Origin: Pycnococcus provasolii
Lineage: Eukaryota > Chlorophyta > Pseudoscourfieldiophyceae > Pseudoscourfieldiales
DNA length: 64,000 bases
NCBI GenBank assembly: GCA_049487715.1
Contig: CP150556.1
Coordinates: 62,001 to 126,000, forward strand
Direction: 5' to 3'
Within the stretch, counting starts at the first letter, position 1. Every line of letters starts with the position of its first letter. The translations under genes were made by a program, and so were the position numbers. Shown here one piece after another: positions 9,310 through 21,465 of this stretch. The notes below the pieces were generated by a model. The model did no database searches. It had not been told where the DNA came from and saw nothing but the letters and a program-made list of their open reading frames with translations.

Positions 9310-12205
9310 ATGCCCGTCATGGCCTCAGGCTCACACCCTCAGTGGCGGCGCGCCTCCCAGTCAGTCTCCCTGCGCACTTTGAACGCGACCGCCTCCTTGA
9401 AACTGAGAGAGCACATACGAGTTACACAACGCATACTTAAGGCAACCTCGTGGCTGCTCCTGCTTGGCGTGTACATCCTGTACCTCGTCGCGCAAACGGA
9501 CACGCGGGGCGCATACACCACGCACAACGCTATCGCGCACATACTGCAGCTCGGTTCGTCGAATGGCAAGGGCGACACGAGAACGGGTGGCGGTGCGAGG
9601 TTGCACGGCGTTGTGTCGTACCTACGACGCGCATTTGTGGACCAGGCTTGGCGAGACCCCGTATGTGGCGACGGCATCTGCGAGGCGCCGTACGAATCGC
9701 CTGGACAGTGCGTTGCAGACTGCGGAACGGACGGCACGTCCGTGCGCGCTGTTTTGAGAGTCGCCGCCGACTTCAGGCATACGCGTGTGCCTGAGGATGC
9801 GCTGCAACGACCGGCACGGTGGAATCTCTGCCGACGAGACGACGAACGTGCGCGAGCGGGGCTTGTCGATGACCTCTGCTTCTACCGCGACAGCCAACGA
9901 GTGGACAGGGATGCCAAGGTTGCTGAACTCACGGTGCGTCCGGGTGCGTGGTACCTCGAGGTTGATGGCGATCCCGCGGGGCGCACGCAAGGACTCGTAC
10001 TCGACGCTGGCGTGATGGCGTCCCGTGGAGCCGCCGTGGCGCACGCCGCCACCTATTCTGGTGGCAAGGACGGCTCGCACGTGCTCATGACACCCAACGC
10101 GTCCGAGTGGTCTGTCTGCGACACGCCGCGGAGAGCTGCGGCGCTGCCCGTGCCACGCTTCGAGGACAAGGAGAAAGACGGCAGCCCCATCGTCGTGTCC
10201 GTCACGGCGGGAAATCGCAAACGCCTCTTGCGCCGTGCTCTGTTGCAGCAGCTGCTGCTGCCGTGCAAATTCACCTGCCCTCCCGAGCCTCTACGCACCG
10301 TGCCATGCCCGTGTGACGCATGCGCGTCAGATAGAACGTCATCAGCATGTGCCGAGTCGACGCTGACTTACTGCGACGCACCCGATGGCGCAGGTTTTTC
10401 TTACCCCCCTCCTCCGCCGCCTTCTCCCCCGCCTCCGCCGAGCCCGCCTCCTCCTCCACCTCCACCTCCGCCGCCATCGCCTCCTCCTCTGCCACCGCCA
10501 TCGCCACCACCTCCGCCACCGCCATCGCCTCCACCTCCGCCACCGCCCTCGCCTCCTCCTCCTCCACCTCCGCCGCCGCCGCCGCCCTCCCCACCACCTC
10601 CACCTCCTTCGCCCCCTCCTCCACCTCCACCTCCACCGTCACCGCCACCGCCACCGCCACCGCCACCTCCACCACCATCGCCTCCACCACCATCGCCTCC
10701 ACCGCCGCCTCCTCCACCGCCCCCTTCTCCACCGCCACCACCATCGCCGCCGCCCTTGCCGCCACCTTCACCTCCTCCACCGCCGCCACCATCTCCTCCA
10801 CCTTCACCACCTCCATCTCCACCTCCATCTCCTCCACCTCCACCTTCACCACCTCCATCTCCACCTCCATCTCCTCCACCTTCTCCCCCACCGCCCCCCT
10901 TGCCACAAACGTGGAATGGTGTGGGCGAACTGCTCAAAGGCACAATGCAACAAACATCTTTCGGATGGGCGGTTTCGTTATCCAACGACGGCACGCGTGT
11001 TGCCGTCGGCGGGCCTTCGTACTCTCCTGCAGGTAATATGATGACCATTGGAGTCGTGCATGTGTTTGACTACACCGTAACTGGCACAGGGTGGACGCAG
11101 CTCGGTCAAGACATTGTTGGAGAGGCGGCACAGGATAATTCGGGAAACTCTATCCAACTTTCAGGCGACGGAACGCACGTCATCATTGGAGCTGAATACA
11201 ATGACGGTAGTGGTGCTAATGCGGGTCATGTTCGCGTGTACAGGTACGACGGCGGTGCCATTGGCTGGGCGCAGGTTGGAACCGACATCGACGGCTTTTC
11301 AGGCACGTGGCAATCGTGTTGTGGATTTGGAAAGGGAGTTGCCATTTCATCAGACGGATCGCGCATTGCCGTTGGGGCATACAGAGTCTCGGGTGTTTAT
11401 GGAATCACTCCATATTCAAACCAATATTCTGGTCGTGTTTGGGCGTTTGAATTCATTTCAGGCGCGTGGCAGCAGATTGGAAGCGTCATTGATGCGGAAG
11501 CCGCGCTTGACGAGTTTGGCAAGAGTATATCCATGTCAGACAATGGAAGCCGCATCGTTGTAGGAGCAAGGAATAACGACGTCGGAGCGCTGAACAATGC
11601 CGGGCACTGCCGCGTTTTCGAATACTCGGGCGGAACTTGGACTCAGCTTGGAAATGACATCGACGGTTGGTGGTATAATGGAAGAGCCGGAGGCGGAGAA
11701 GGACAGGGTGTGTCTATATCCGGAGATGGAACGCGTGTGGCGTTAGGATCTTACAGCGCAAGATTCGTTGGCGGGGTGCAAGTTCATGAGTATGATGGAA
11801 CGAATTGGAATCAAGTCGGGGCCGACATCGAAGGAGCGAACGTAGGTACATCTTCAGCCACCCAGGATTCATTTGGCTGGTCCGTGTCTCTGAGCCAAGA
11901 TGGATCGCGCGTAGCCATTGGTGCTTACATGACTGGTGCGAATGACGAAGGTCAGGCGCGCGTCTACGAGGACGTGAGCGGCACATGGACACAGCTTGGC
12001 ATCGACTCTGATGGTGATGGTGGGTCACAAGAATTTTTCGGCCATTCGGTGGCGATATCAGGTGACGGGCAGACTTTTGCAGTCGGAGCTTATGGTGGAT
12101 TGGATTTTAACAGAGGATACGTTCGCGTGATGAATTTGGGCACAGGTGCGTCTGCGTCACCTCCGCCGGCAGGGGCTACGCCGATTCCACCATCGCCACC
12201 ACCAT

Positions 12206-12236
<31 letters not shown>

Positions 12237-15200
12237 GCCGCCGCTACCCCCATCGCCGCCGCCACCGCCGCCGCCGCCGCCGCCATTTGTTTGGTCATCC
12301 TTAACAATAGACGGTGAGGGAGCCAACGACTATTTGTCACGAAGTGGATCCACTCATACTTCGAATGCACTGGACATTTGTAATGATGGTTCTCGGATCG
12401 TTGTAGGAGCCTACGAAAACGATCCAAATGGAAATTCTCGCGCGGGACACGCGCGCGTTTTTCAATTTTCATCGGGCACCTGGATACAATTAGGTCCAGA
12501 TGTAGACGGACCTTCGGCGAATTATCGAATGGGTACGACTACAGCAATCTCTGGCGATGGCAACCGCATTGCAGTTGGTGCTGGTTTTACTACAAGCCGA
12601 GTCTTTGTGTATGAATATAATGGCGCCATATGGTCCCAAATTGGTACCTTTTCAGGTGCTTCTACTGAGTATTGCGGAGATTCGGGACTTGATCTTTCAA
12701 GCGATGGTTCACGACTTGTTTACGGATGCAGAGCATATGGAAGTTTCGTCACTTATCCTGATGGATCCTCTTCAAGTACGAGTGGTGAAAGAGAAGGGAA
12801 AGTTATGGTGATCGAATACAACGGCGTATCATGGAGTCAACTTGGCACCCATATTTCGAATATTCCAAACAATGTCAATTTTGGAGCTCAGGTGAAGATC
12901 TCAGGAAACGGCCAATTCGTTGCTGTCGGTATGGAGAATTATGCGACAACCACATACGGAGATAATGAGGGGGCATTTATTGTTTACGAATGGAATGGTT
13001 CCTCATGGAGTCAAAGAGCCCCTCTGATCTCCAAAAATAATAATAGGCAAGCGCTTGGGTGTGCACTGTCAATATCAAATGATGGATCGCGTGTTGCAGT
13101 TGGCACTCGACAATCGGGACCATTGATTGCAGCAGTGTACGAGTGGAATGGAAGCGCATATGCTCAGATTGGCCTTGACGTTGCAGGCGATTCTTCTAAT
13201 AATGCTCCGTTTGGATATGCCGTGTCAATCTCCTCAGATGGTTCCCGTTTAGCTATTGGTACTCAACAGGCTGGATCGCCTAGCAGTTCTAACCCCGGAT
13301 ATGTCAGACTTTACGAATACGATGGATCCTCTTGGCAAGTGATTGGTCAGTCTGGCAGTGAGACTATTTTTGATACATCGGGGAGTAACACAAACTTCGG
13401 ATCAGAAACAGCAATTTCAGGAGACGGAACACGAGTTGCAATGTCTGCTCCGTTTGCGTCCACTAACGGGTTGAGTGTAAATGGAGCATTGTATGTATAT
13501 GACACTCCTCCTATTACTGGGCGTCGTCGACAATTGCTTGGAAATCTGCATGAACCTGGTCCTGCCACTGATCAAAAGCGTCGTACACGCCGTGCGCACC
13601 TCGTACGACCATCCTTCTATCAGGCGGACCCGCATTGTGTGAGTGCATCCTACCAAAATGTCGTCAGCAAGCGACTCTCGCCACGAACCGACTGCACCGT
13701 GCCCACTACGCTCGGTGGCTCACTTCCTGCCCCGAATATCGAAAACAGGAAATTTGCCGCAGTCACCGTGCCATGCTCGATGCTCGCGCGACTCCCAAAC
13801 GAAGGGATTTTGTCATCCATGTACATGTACGAGCCTACAACAAATCCTACAGCTCTTGCAGCCTTGGGTACCCCAGACGGAGATGATCCAGGCGTGACGC
13901 ACAACGCCGCCGGCCCTCTGGTTTCACTACTGCCTCACGACATTCCAGTCGCACCTGACGTAATCAATGTTGAGATTCCGTACCAGCGCAAGCTCGGAGG
14001 CAGCACGGATATCCCGTATGCACATATGATGCCTGACGAAGGATCGACGCAGTGGACAAACATCCCGATCGAGTCGACAAGTTGTGATGGCACAGCTTGC
14101 GTTGCGATCGTGAAGGCGAGCAGCTTTGCCGTCTTCGTCGTAACGGTGGACCCTCCGCCACCGCCGCCCCCTTCGCCGCCACCGCCACCTCCACTGCAGC
14201 CTTCGCCACCGCCTCAACCAATCCACCCACCGCAGCCATGGTTACCGCCACCAATTCCGCCGAGCCTGCCACCCCCTCCAGCTCCGTATTTCCCGCCACC
14301 GAGTCAACCGCCACCGAACCCGCCACCGAGCCCTCCGCCAAGCCCACCACCACCGAGTCCACCACCTAATATGAAGCCTGTTTCTCCACCGTTGATTACG
14401 CAGTCACCTCCAGTAAACTTGCCACCTTCAGCCCCGGGCCCGCCGCCGCCAAGCCCGCCGCCGCCAAGCCCGCCGCCGGCTCGTCCACCTCCGCCACCTC
14501 ATCCGTCACCTCCACCAAATCGAACACCGCCAGTCCCGCACTTTCCTCCTATGCCGCCAGCACCACCAGAATTACCGCCCGGTCCGCTTGCGCCACCGCT
14601 TGCACCACAAGCGCCACATATGCCACCGATTGCCTCGCCGCCTCCTCCAAGTCCACCGCCGCCTGAAGGTTCGCCGCCACCGCCACGACCCCCTCCGCCC
14701 GTACCAGATCTCGTGTTGGCGGTGTCGAACGATACACTGCCTGCTCCACCACCGATTTCCTCTCCGCCACCGCCACCTCTCGACGTAACAGCCCCTCGAA
14801 TAACGCTCGTTGGCCTTGCGGATATTGAAATATACCAGTACGAGGAGTACATTGACGCCATGGCGACGTGCGTTGACGGTCAGGATGGTGCTGTTGAGGT
14901 ACAGTCACCGATGGAACTCGCCAGATCATTGGATACGTCGCGTCCCACTTTACCGGATGCGCCGATTGTGCTCACGTACTATTGCGCAGATCTCGCTGGC
15001 AATCGTGCATCGGTTGAACGACGTGTGCACATACTGAGAGATCCATGTGCCGACGCGTCTGCCACAACAGGACAGCGTGAGCACGTCTGTCCAATCATGT
15101 ACGAAAGCGATGAAGAAGGAGGTGTAGAGTGCAGCATGTACGGAGTTTGCTCAGTTCAGCAAGTCTATGTGGATCCCGAGCCTGAGAAAGCGCAATTGAT

Positions 15201-18200
15201 GGCACTGTCGACTCCCGTGGATGCGATTCCGCCAAACATTCATCTCATCAGCATGTGGCCAAACGCCATCATGGATCAGACGGTGGATGGCATGCTTGTT
15301 CTTCGCGAGGAAGTCACACAAGGAGAACGTTACGTAGACCCTGGGTACGTGTGCGTCGACCAAATGGATGGTGATTTATCCGAGCACGTCGGCGCCTTTG
15401 GTAACTTGGCAATCGATACGAGACTCGCCACTACAGAGCCGCAGATTATACGCTACACATGCACAGACCGCGCAGGTGCCAAATCTAGGGAAGTCCAGCG
15501 TTGGATCACCATTGTTCCAAAGTGTGGCAAAGGTGTTGAAACATGCCCCGATGGTTCGTGTCCGGTGGACGACGCTGATACATGCATCACGACTGGAGTG
15601 GCTGTGGAAACAGAGGAACAGATGCATCCGGAGATTTTGCACCCTGACAGCCCGCCACTGATCAGTCTCATCGGCAACGCGATGCTTGTCGTCGAAGATC
15701 AAGGATATCGCGCGTGCACGCCCGAATTGGAAGTTAGCGCCATCTGCGACCATGGCGCGACTGCTCATGACGACGTGGATGGCGATCTGACTCCTTACGT
15801 GCAGGCGTGTGGTTTGAACTTTGAAAAACATGGTATTTCGGGGTGCACCATATACGGTGAGAGCTATCCTGGAACATACGAGGTGACCTTTTCAGTCGTG
15901 GATAGCGCGGGGCACGAGGCGAGCGTGGCACGACTCGTGACGCTGTTGGCCAAGTGTGACGCAGGCGAAGTGCTCTGCGCGGATGGCTTGACATGTGTAC
16001 CCGAAGGCGTTCCTTGCGAACTTGACATCGCACCAGCTGTCGAGGTGGCTGCAGAGCCACCAACGCCGCCATCTCCGCCAAATGTTACCGCAATTGGCAA
16101 TCGTGTCGTGTCGCTGCCACGTTTCACGCCGTACACTTCATGCCAACCAGAGCAAGTGCCAACAAAGGAGCTTCCGTGCGATCTTGGAGCGAAGGCCATT
16201 GACGAGGAGGATGGGGATTTGCAAGCCGGCTTGCTTGTGTGTCCGCCTGACACCTGCCTGATCTCTGGCTGCGTGGGTCACGAGCTATGGCGTAAGGGTG
16301 TCGACAGTTGTGTGAATGCATCGGCACCTATCGGCACTACTTTCGACGTATCATTCGTTGCCTTCGACACGACGGGCGTATACGCCTCGGATGTACGGAG
16401 CGTCACAATTACCGCGCCATGTGCCGAAGGACAGCATTGGTGTCCCGCCGATTCCCCATCTGGGCGATGTGAGGATGCTGCATGTGAGACGATTGATGCG
16501 ATGACTGGTGACGGCAATCTTCTGCCTTCCGTGCTCGTCACTGATGTAGAGATCGATCCATCTGGCCCAAGCATCGAGTGGCGCACGCCACCCGTCGAGG
16601 AGATGCCATTCGCTTTCGTGTTCGGCCAAACGCCTTGGCAATCGCTCAACGACATGACAGGTGGCAACCCTCTCGCGGCATGCCACAAAACATTAAACCT
16701 TGCATTCTTCCCTCAGTGTGTCGCCAAGGCAAACGATGTCATCGACGGTGACGTCACAGAGACGCTTCGTACATATAGCCGGCAAGGGGAGTGCACGCCA
16801 AGCGTGCTCGCAGCAGGCTTGTGTCGCCCAGGCGTGCATGTCTTTTATCTCACCGCGTACGATCGTGACGGCAACCAGGGCTACGGCGACGTTGCGTTGA
16901 TGATTGAAATTGTACAAGGATACGAAGAGACGTACACAGTCAACCGCACAGGTCCATGCGAGCCTTTTCTAGACCCGCGCATCGAGGACAGCGCGGAGGT
17001 GCGATCGAATGTAGCTGCTGAGCTCAATGTGCATCGAGGTCGTATCCGTGTAAACGCATGCGAGAAACTTGGAGGCGACATAGCTCGCCTCGAGGTGGTG
17101 GTTGTTCGGTCGTTCTACGACGACAATTCTGCCAAGCACCGTCGTAAGCTTGAGCAGCAGCAGGATGCGTCGTCAAGCATGCTGAGCCTACTTCGCATCG
17201 GCCCTGATAGTGCCGATCCACGCGGGTCTTGGTATTCAAACCAGCAAACACGCATCCTCTCGCTCGCCGCACAGGATCTTGCCATTCGCACAGACAACAC
17301 GACGATCGGGACAAATATTACCATGCAGCTTTCGTCTGACATGGCTAAATCCGAGATCATGAGTGCTGTATCCGCACGGATCAACGATGCGTATGCCTCG
17401 AATGTTGATGAGATTCTAACCCAGCAAGTAAATTTAGCTTCGCGCGCCGACGAGCTTGCCGACTTGGTTGCAAAAACAATCGCATTGACAGCACAAGAAG
17501 AAGATGCTTTTGAAGATATCGGAAATAAAACGCTTGCAGCACAGGCACGCCTCGATGAGCTCACAGCTTCCCTCAATGCAGCGACGGGTACAATCGATGG
17601 CGTGAATACCGCAACTCCGGATGTGGTGGCAGGATGCCGCGGTGCACGTGGATCTCGACACTCTTACTTTGACGTGACTGCAGCTGGTGGTGGAGAAAAT
17701 GACACTTCTTCTACTGCGGTACCCATTGCTCGCCGTCGCCTCGTCGCCTCGTCGTCTCTGTCGCGCGCAACAGCAGCCTCAAGCTCGGGAGATTATGTTG
17801 GGAGGAGTCGCTTGCAACGCGGTGGAGGTGTGTCTCGCAAGTTGCTCAGAGTCTCTGCATCTGGCAAGGATAAGCGCTTAGTAACCAAGCTGTCGGATGA
17901 GGATTTGAACGATGCGTGGAGTGGATACGCATCTGACGTTAACGTCGAAGATGACTTGCGCCTCGTGGACCACGTCGGATACAAACGACCGCGCACACTC
18001 GGTGCGACTGGCCAGCTTCGCATTGTGGGTGGAGTGCTTGTTACGCAGCGTCGCGCTTCTCGGGAGGCGGGATGCCGCGGTCGCACGGCGCGAGGCGCGG
18101 GTCAGGGAAGTTCAAACGGTGTGGATGTGATCAAATCTCGGCAAGATCGCTTCGAGGATCTCTTCCGTGAAATGCAGTGCTCGAGCCTTGACATTGGTGC

Positions 18201-21200
18201 AGCGTACGGCTTTGATGCAATGTTTGCGCGACTTGATCTGCCTAGAGATGTGACCAATCCTGTGGATACGAATTTGCATGGACTGTACGATCCTACGTTG
18301 CGACCGATGAGAGCTGCATTCTATAACGACTCCGAGCTAGCAGCGCCGGATACACCATTTGCATTCTTCGATCGTGACTATGATCCCACTAATGATATGT
18401 CTTCAACCGACATGGAGCGTGCTCTATTCGACGTGTACTTAGATGGGACTTTGATGGAGAGCCGTGCAAAGCGCTTGCTGTCGTATTTATACCTGTCTCG
18501 ATTTGTCGATCGTCGGACGCGATCCGTGGACATTCGTGTGATTGTGCACAACGAGCCTGCGGGCGTGCTCGTTGACGTTCGAGTTCACATGGTGGTGAGT
18601 GCACAGGGCGATCTATTGTCCAGCACAGAGGCTTGGAAAGTGCCGCTCTTCGACTACTTCGACGGTTCCATCGGCAATCTCGGTCTTTTTATCGTTGAGG
18701 TGGTCGTTGCAGTATTGGCAATCTTGCTTTGCATGAGCTCTGTTGGTGATGCGCGTCGGTTTGCGCATCTGCTGCACGAATCTATTATTCGACGGCTTCA
18801 GCAGCGCATCGTCCATCGCCATTTTATGGTGGATGCATGGATTATTGTGGTTGACGCGCTTCAACTAGCGATCCCAGTTTGCTTGTTGGCGGCTAGTATC
18901 GTGCATTTCGTGTACTTCTTCGCGTACGTGCGCGACTTCACATACGAGCGTAGTTACCGCTGGTATGATGGTGACGGCTCTGCGGAGGCACGCATCCTTC
19001 TTCCGAAGCGTCTCGCGGATCCCCAGCCACCGATGGAGGGCTATCCACGTGGTGCATGGAGGCACACGCAACCCGCAGACTTGTCCGAGCGCGACGACTA
19101 CTTTGCTCTGCTAGATAAGGTGGATGTGATGAGCGCGCTCAATGGGTGGTACCTCGTGCTTCAGGTTCCCATCCTGCTGGGTATTGCCGCGAATATCATC
19201 CGCCACTTTTTTGGTCTTCCTATGATGTATCCGTACATGCGTACGCTTCAGCGCGGTCTCCCAAACATTATCACATTGATTGGTGTGATGATGGTTTTCG
19301 CAATACTCTGCGCATATGCATTGTACGTACTAGTTGGCCATCGCATGAGTATGCATGCCCGTGCGCATCACGCCATTGAAAGTCTTGCCGAATATCAGGT
19401 GGGCGATTCGTCCGGCTTGCAGTACCGTGTCAATTTGGGCACTGATGCAGGTGTGATCGTGGAGCCGACTGAGAATGTTGCCCTAGCTCTTGTGCACATC
19501 TTCTACCCGCTAATTACCGTGTTCGTGCTCATGCAATTCGTAGTTGCGATTCTTCTTGACTTCTTCACGGAAGAGCGTCAGCGCCGCCTGGCGAGAGAAC
19601 GTTTCAAGGAAAGCGCCGAGTCGCCCGACGATGTGGTGGTGCGCATGTCGATGCATACATTAGGACACCTTGATGAAGTGCGAGACAGTCTTAGCTCTGT
19701 GTTGTACAATCTTGGGTGGCGAAATATATCAGCTTTTGTGTTCACGGGCAACACGAAGTGGCTTGATCCCCGGCTTGGACTTCGTGGTTTTTCATCCTCA
19801 GGGCCCTCATCCGATCAGAGTATGGGAGACGTGGGAATGAAGGAGGCTAGTAGCTCGTCACGTGACGTGTACATGAAGACACTATCACTCGCAGCGAACT
19901 CGGGCCCGAGGGAGATGAGCGCCAAGCTTTCGGCGAGAGATCGTTGGAGAAGCGCACGCCGACTCCTCCACGCTTCTTGGCAAGCTGCGACGATGCTCAA
20001 TCGCATGATCAAGCGTATTAAGGATGATCGTGAGGGCCGTGAGAGCAGTTTGGCTGCTGCTGAAGAAGCAGAGTCTCGCGTTGAGCTATTCACCAGCGAT
20101 GCGCGCGAGGATGGCTTGCGCATGGATACAGACCGCTACCTTCGCATGAATCGGGCGAATCGCCAGGAGCTCATCCTTCCAAAGCTTGGTGTTCTCGGTA
20201 CGTACTGTTGTTGGGTTTCGGTGTTTTTGTGTGTGATTTGTTTTGTGGTTTGCTTTGGGTTAGTTGGTCTGTGTTTTCAATTATGTTGCATTTCCTAACA
20301 GAATCAATTTCCCCACCTGAAAACAGGTCATACGGCGCTGGGAGAGGTGCTTTATAAACTGCATGAATCAGTTGTTAAGCTCGCGGAAGAAAAACATCGT
20401 ATGCATCGGCAAGGTGAGGGTTCCTCGTTCAAGGGGCGTCCTAGCTCAGACGAAGATAATGAAGAAATGCGACGACAGTATTTTGGCGTTGAAATGATCA
20501 ATGAGTGGACAAGTGGAGTCGCCCTTGCACCAGATATCTTAGTGGTCAACATCAATGAACTAAGCGTTGAACCATGTGAGGAGAATATTGCAGAAGCGGG
20601 TAAGGAGAATTCAGCGGAGGAAGAGGCGAATGAAGAAGAGGGCCTTGCTAAGAAAGGGGCAGAGGATGAGACGATTACAGCAGTGGATAATCAATTACTT
20701 CGATTCGTGTCGAAAGTTGACCGATCGCGCCTTCGGAGTACGACACTGCACCTTGTGGAGACGAAGCGAAGTGAAATTATTCACAGAGCTTGCTCGCAAC
20801 TCTCACGCCGCGTTGTTCATGACCTCGGGTGGCGTGCAGGGACAGAATTTAGAAAAATGCATGGTGGAGAGCTAGTGAAGGCGGTGCTTCTTCGTGCAAG
20901 AGATACCGCCAAAGGATTGCAGGCTGTGACTGAAGATATGTTGAAGTTGAGCACGTCGCTGCGTGACGCGGTGATCACCACACGCAACGCGGCGCCTCGC
21001 GTGGCTGCAGCCAACAAGTCGCGAATGCGGATACGTGCGAGCATGCCCTCTTGGTTGAACAAGTACGTCCGCGGCGACGTCGTTGACAATGCATGGCAGA
21101 TGGGTACGGATGTTGTTGGCGTCGTCACGGAGGTTCCTTGGCGTTTCGCTGGCCTCATGCTTAATGCGATGTGTGGCCGTGACGACTCGATTCTTATAGG

Positions 21201-21312
21201 AGACCCTCACAAGGACACTTTGTCCCCGAACAGCGCGGAAATTCCCGATAGTCATTCTCACGCCAATTTCGACGAGTGGGGTGGCAAACGTGAGGGGTAT
21301 ACGAGTTCGTAA
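9310..21312 (+). CDS. Giant PKD2-like (polycystin) cation channel with repeat-filled first loop
   Basis: Exon 1 is 9310-20197, the intron 20198-20326 (gtacgt...aacag) and exon 2 20327-21312, giving about 3,957 residues. S1 is at about 45-63. S2-S6 lie at about 3114-3140, 3177-3207, 3278-3297, 3316-3343 and 3390-3422, the six-span PKD2/TRP pattern. Just before S2, FVDRRTRSVDIRVIVHNEP matches the polycystin-domain segment found in PKD2 (an animal WIDRGTRAV-like stretch). A possible filter NLGTD lies between S5 and S6. The S1-S2 loop holds a CGDGIC...DCG motif (about 118), three polyproline tracts (about 362-531, 951-992, 1614-1824), two sets of SxDGSRxAVGA beta-propeller-like repeats (about 535-950, 995-1400) and at least four DUF5011-like Ig domains (about 1830-2500). 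The C-terminal tail is cytosolic and charged. A sensory or surface channel is inferred. Confidence 0.87.
10396..10905 (+). repeat. Polyproline-coding CCN tract in the channel gene
   Basis: About 510 bp of nearly uninterrupted CCN/TCN codons giving PPPSPPP-type repeats with occasional Leu. Similar but shorter tracts lie at 12160-12285 and 14150-14780. They resemble hydroxyproline-rich spacers of green-algal extracellular proteins. The opposite strand is a Gly-rich shadow frame, not a gene. Confidence 0.95.
10910..13510 (+). repeat. Tandem beta-propeller-like (FG-GAP-type) repeats in the channel
   Basis: Roughly a dozen units of about 55-60 codons share the pattern (I/L)SxDGxR(I/V)AVGA...V(R/F)xY...WxQ(L/I)GxDI(D/E)G. 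They form two blocks split by the second polyproline tract. Such repeats fold as beta-propeller blades in FG-GAP/integrin-type proteins. The block from about 12300 to 13500 is visibly AT-richer than the gene's ends. Confidence 0.8.
20198..20326 (+). other. Intron of the channel gene
   Basis: A 129-nt intron, GT at 20198 and AG at 20326, with a T-rich body. Exon 1 ends in phase 1 and exon 2 restores the frame (LGVLG-HTALGEV). Without removal the frame stops at 20298. Confidence 0.85.
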
Positions 21313-21465
21313 GCGGAAATTGAGTTCGGATGGGCAGTGACCTCGAATGTGAGGGGGCGGGCGATGGGCTGTTTCGTTTTCTGTTTCGACAAATGTTTTT
21401 ATATATGTAAGGGCAGCAAGTGAAAAACAATATATATGTAGTCGTGACTTAGGGTACCCGTAGGT

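Noticed and set aside
10401-11048. Gly-rich minus-strand frame in the channel gene
   Set aside because: Shadow of the polyproline tract in a 3,600-codon open frame.
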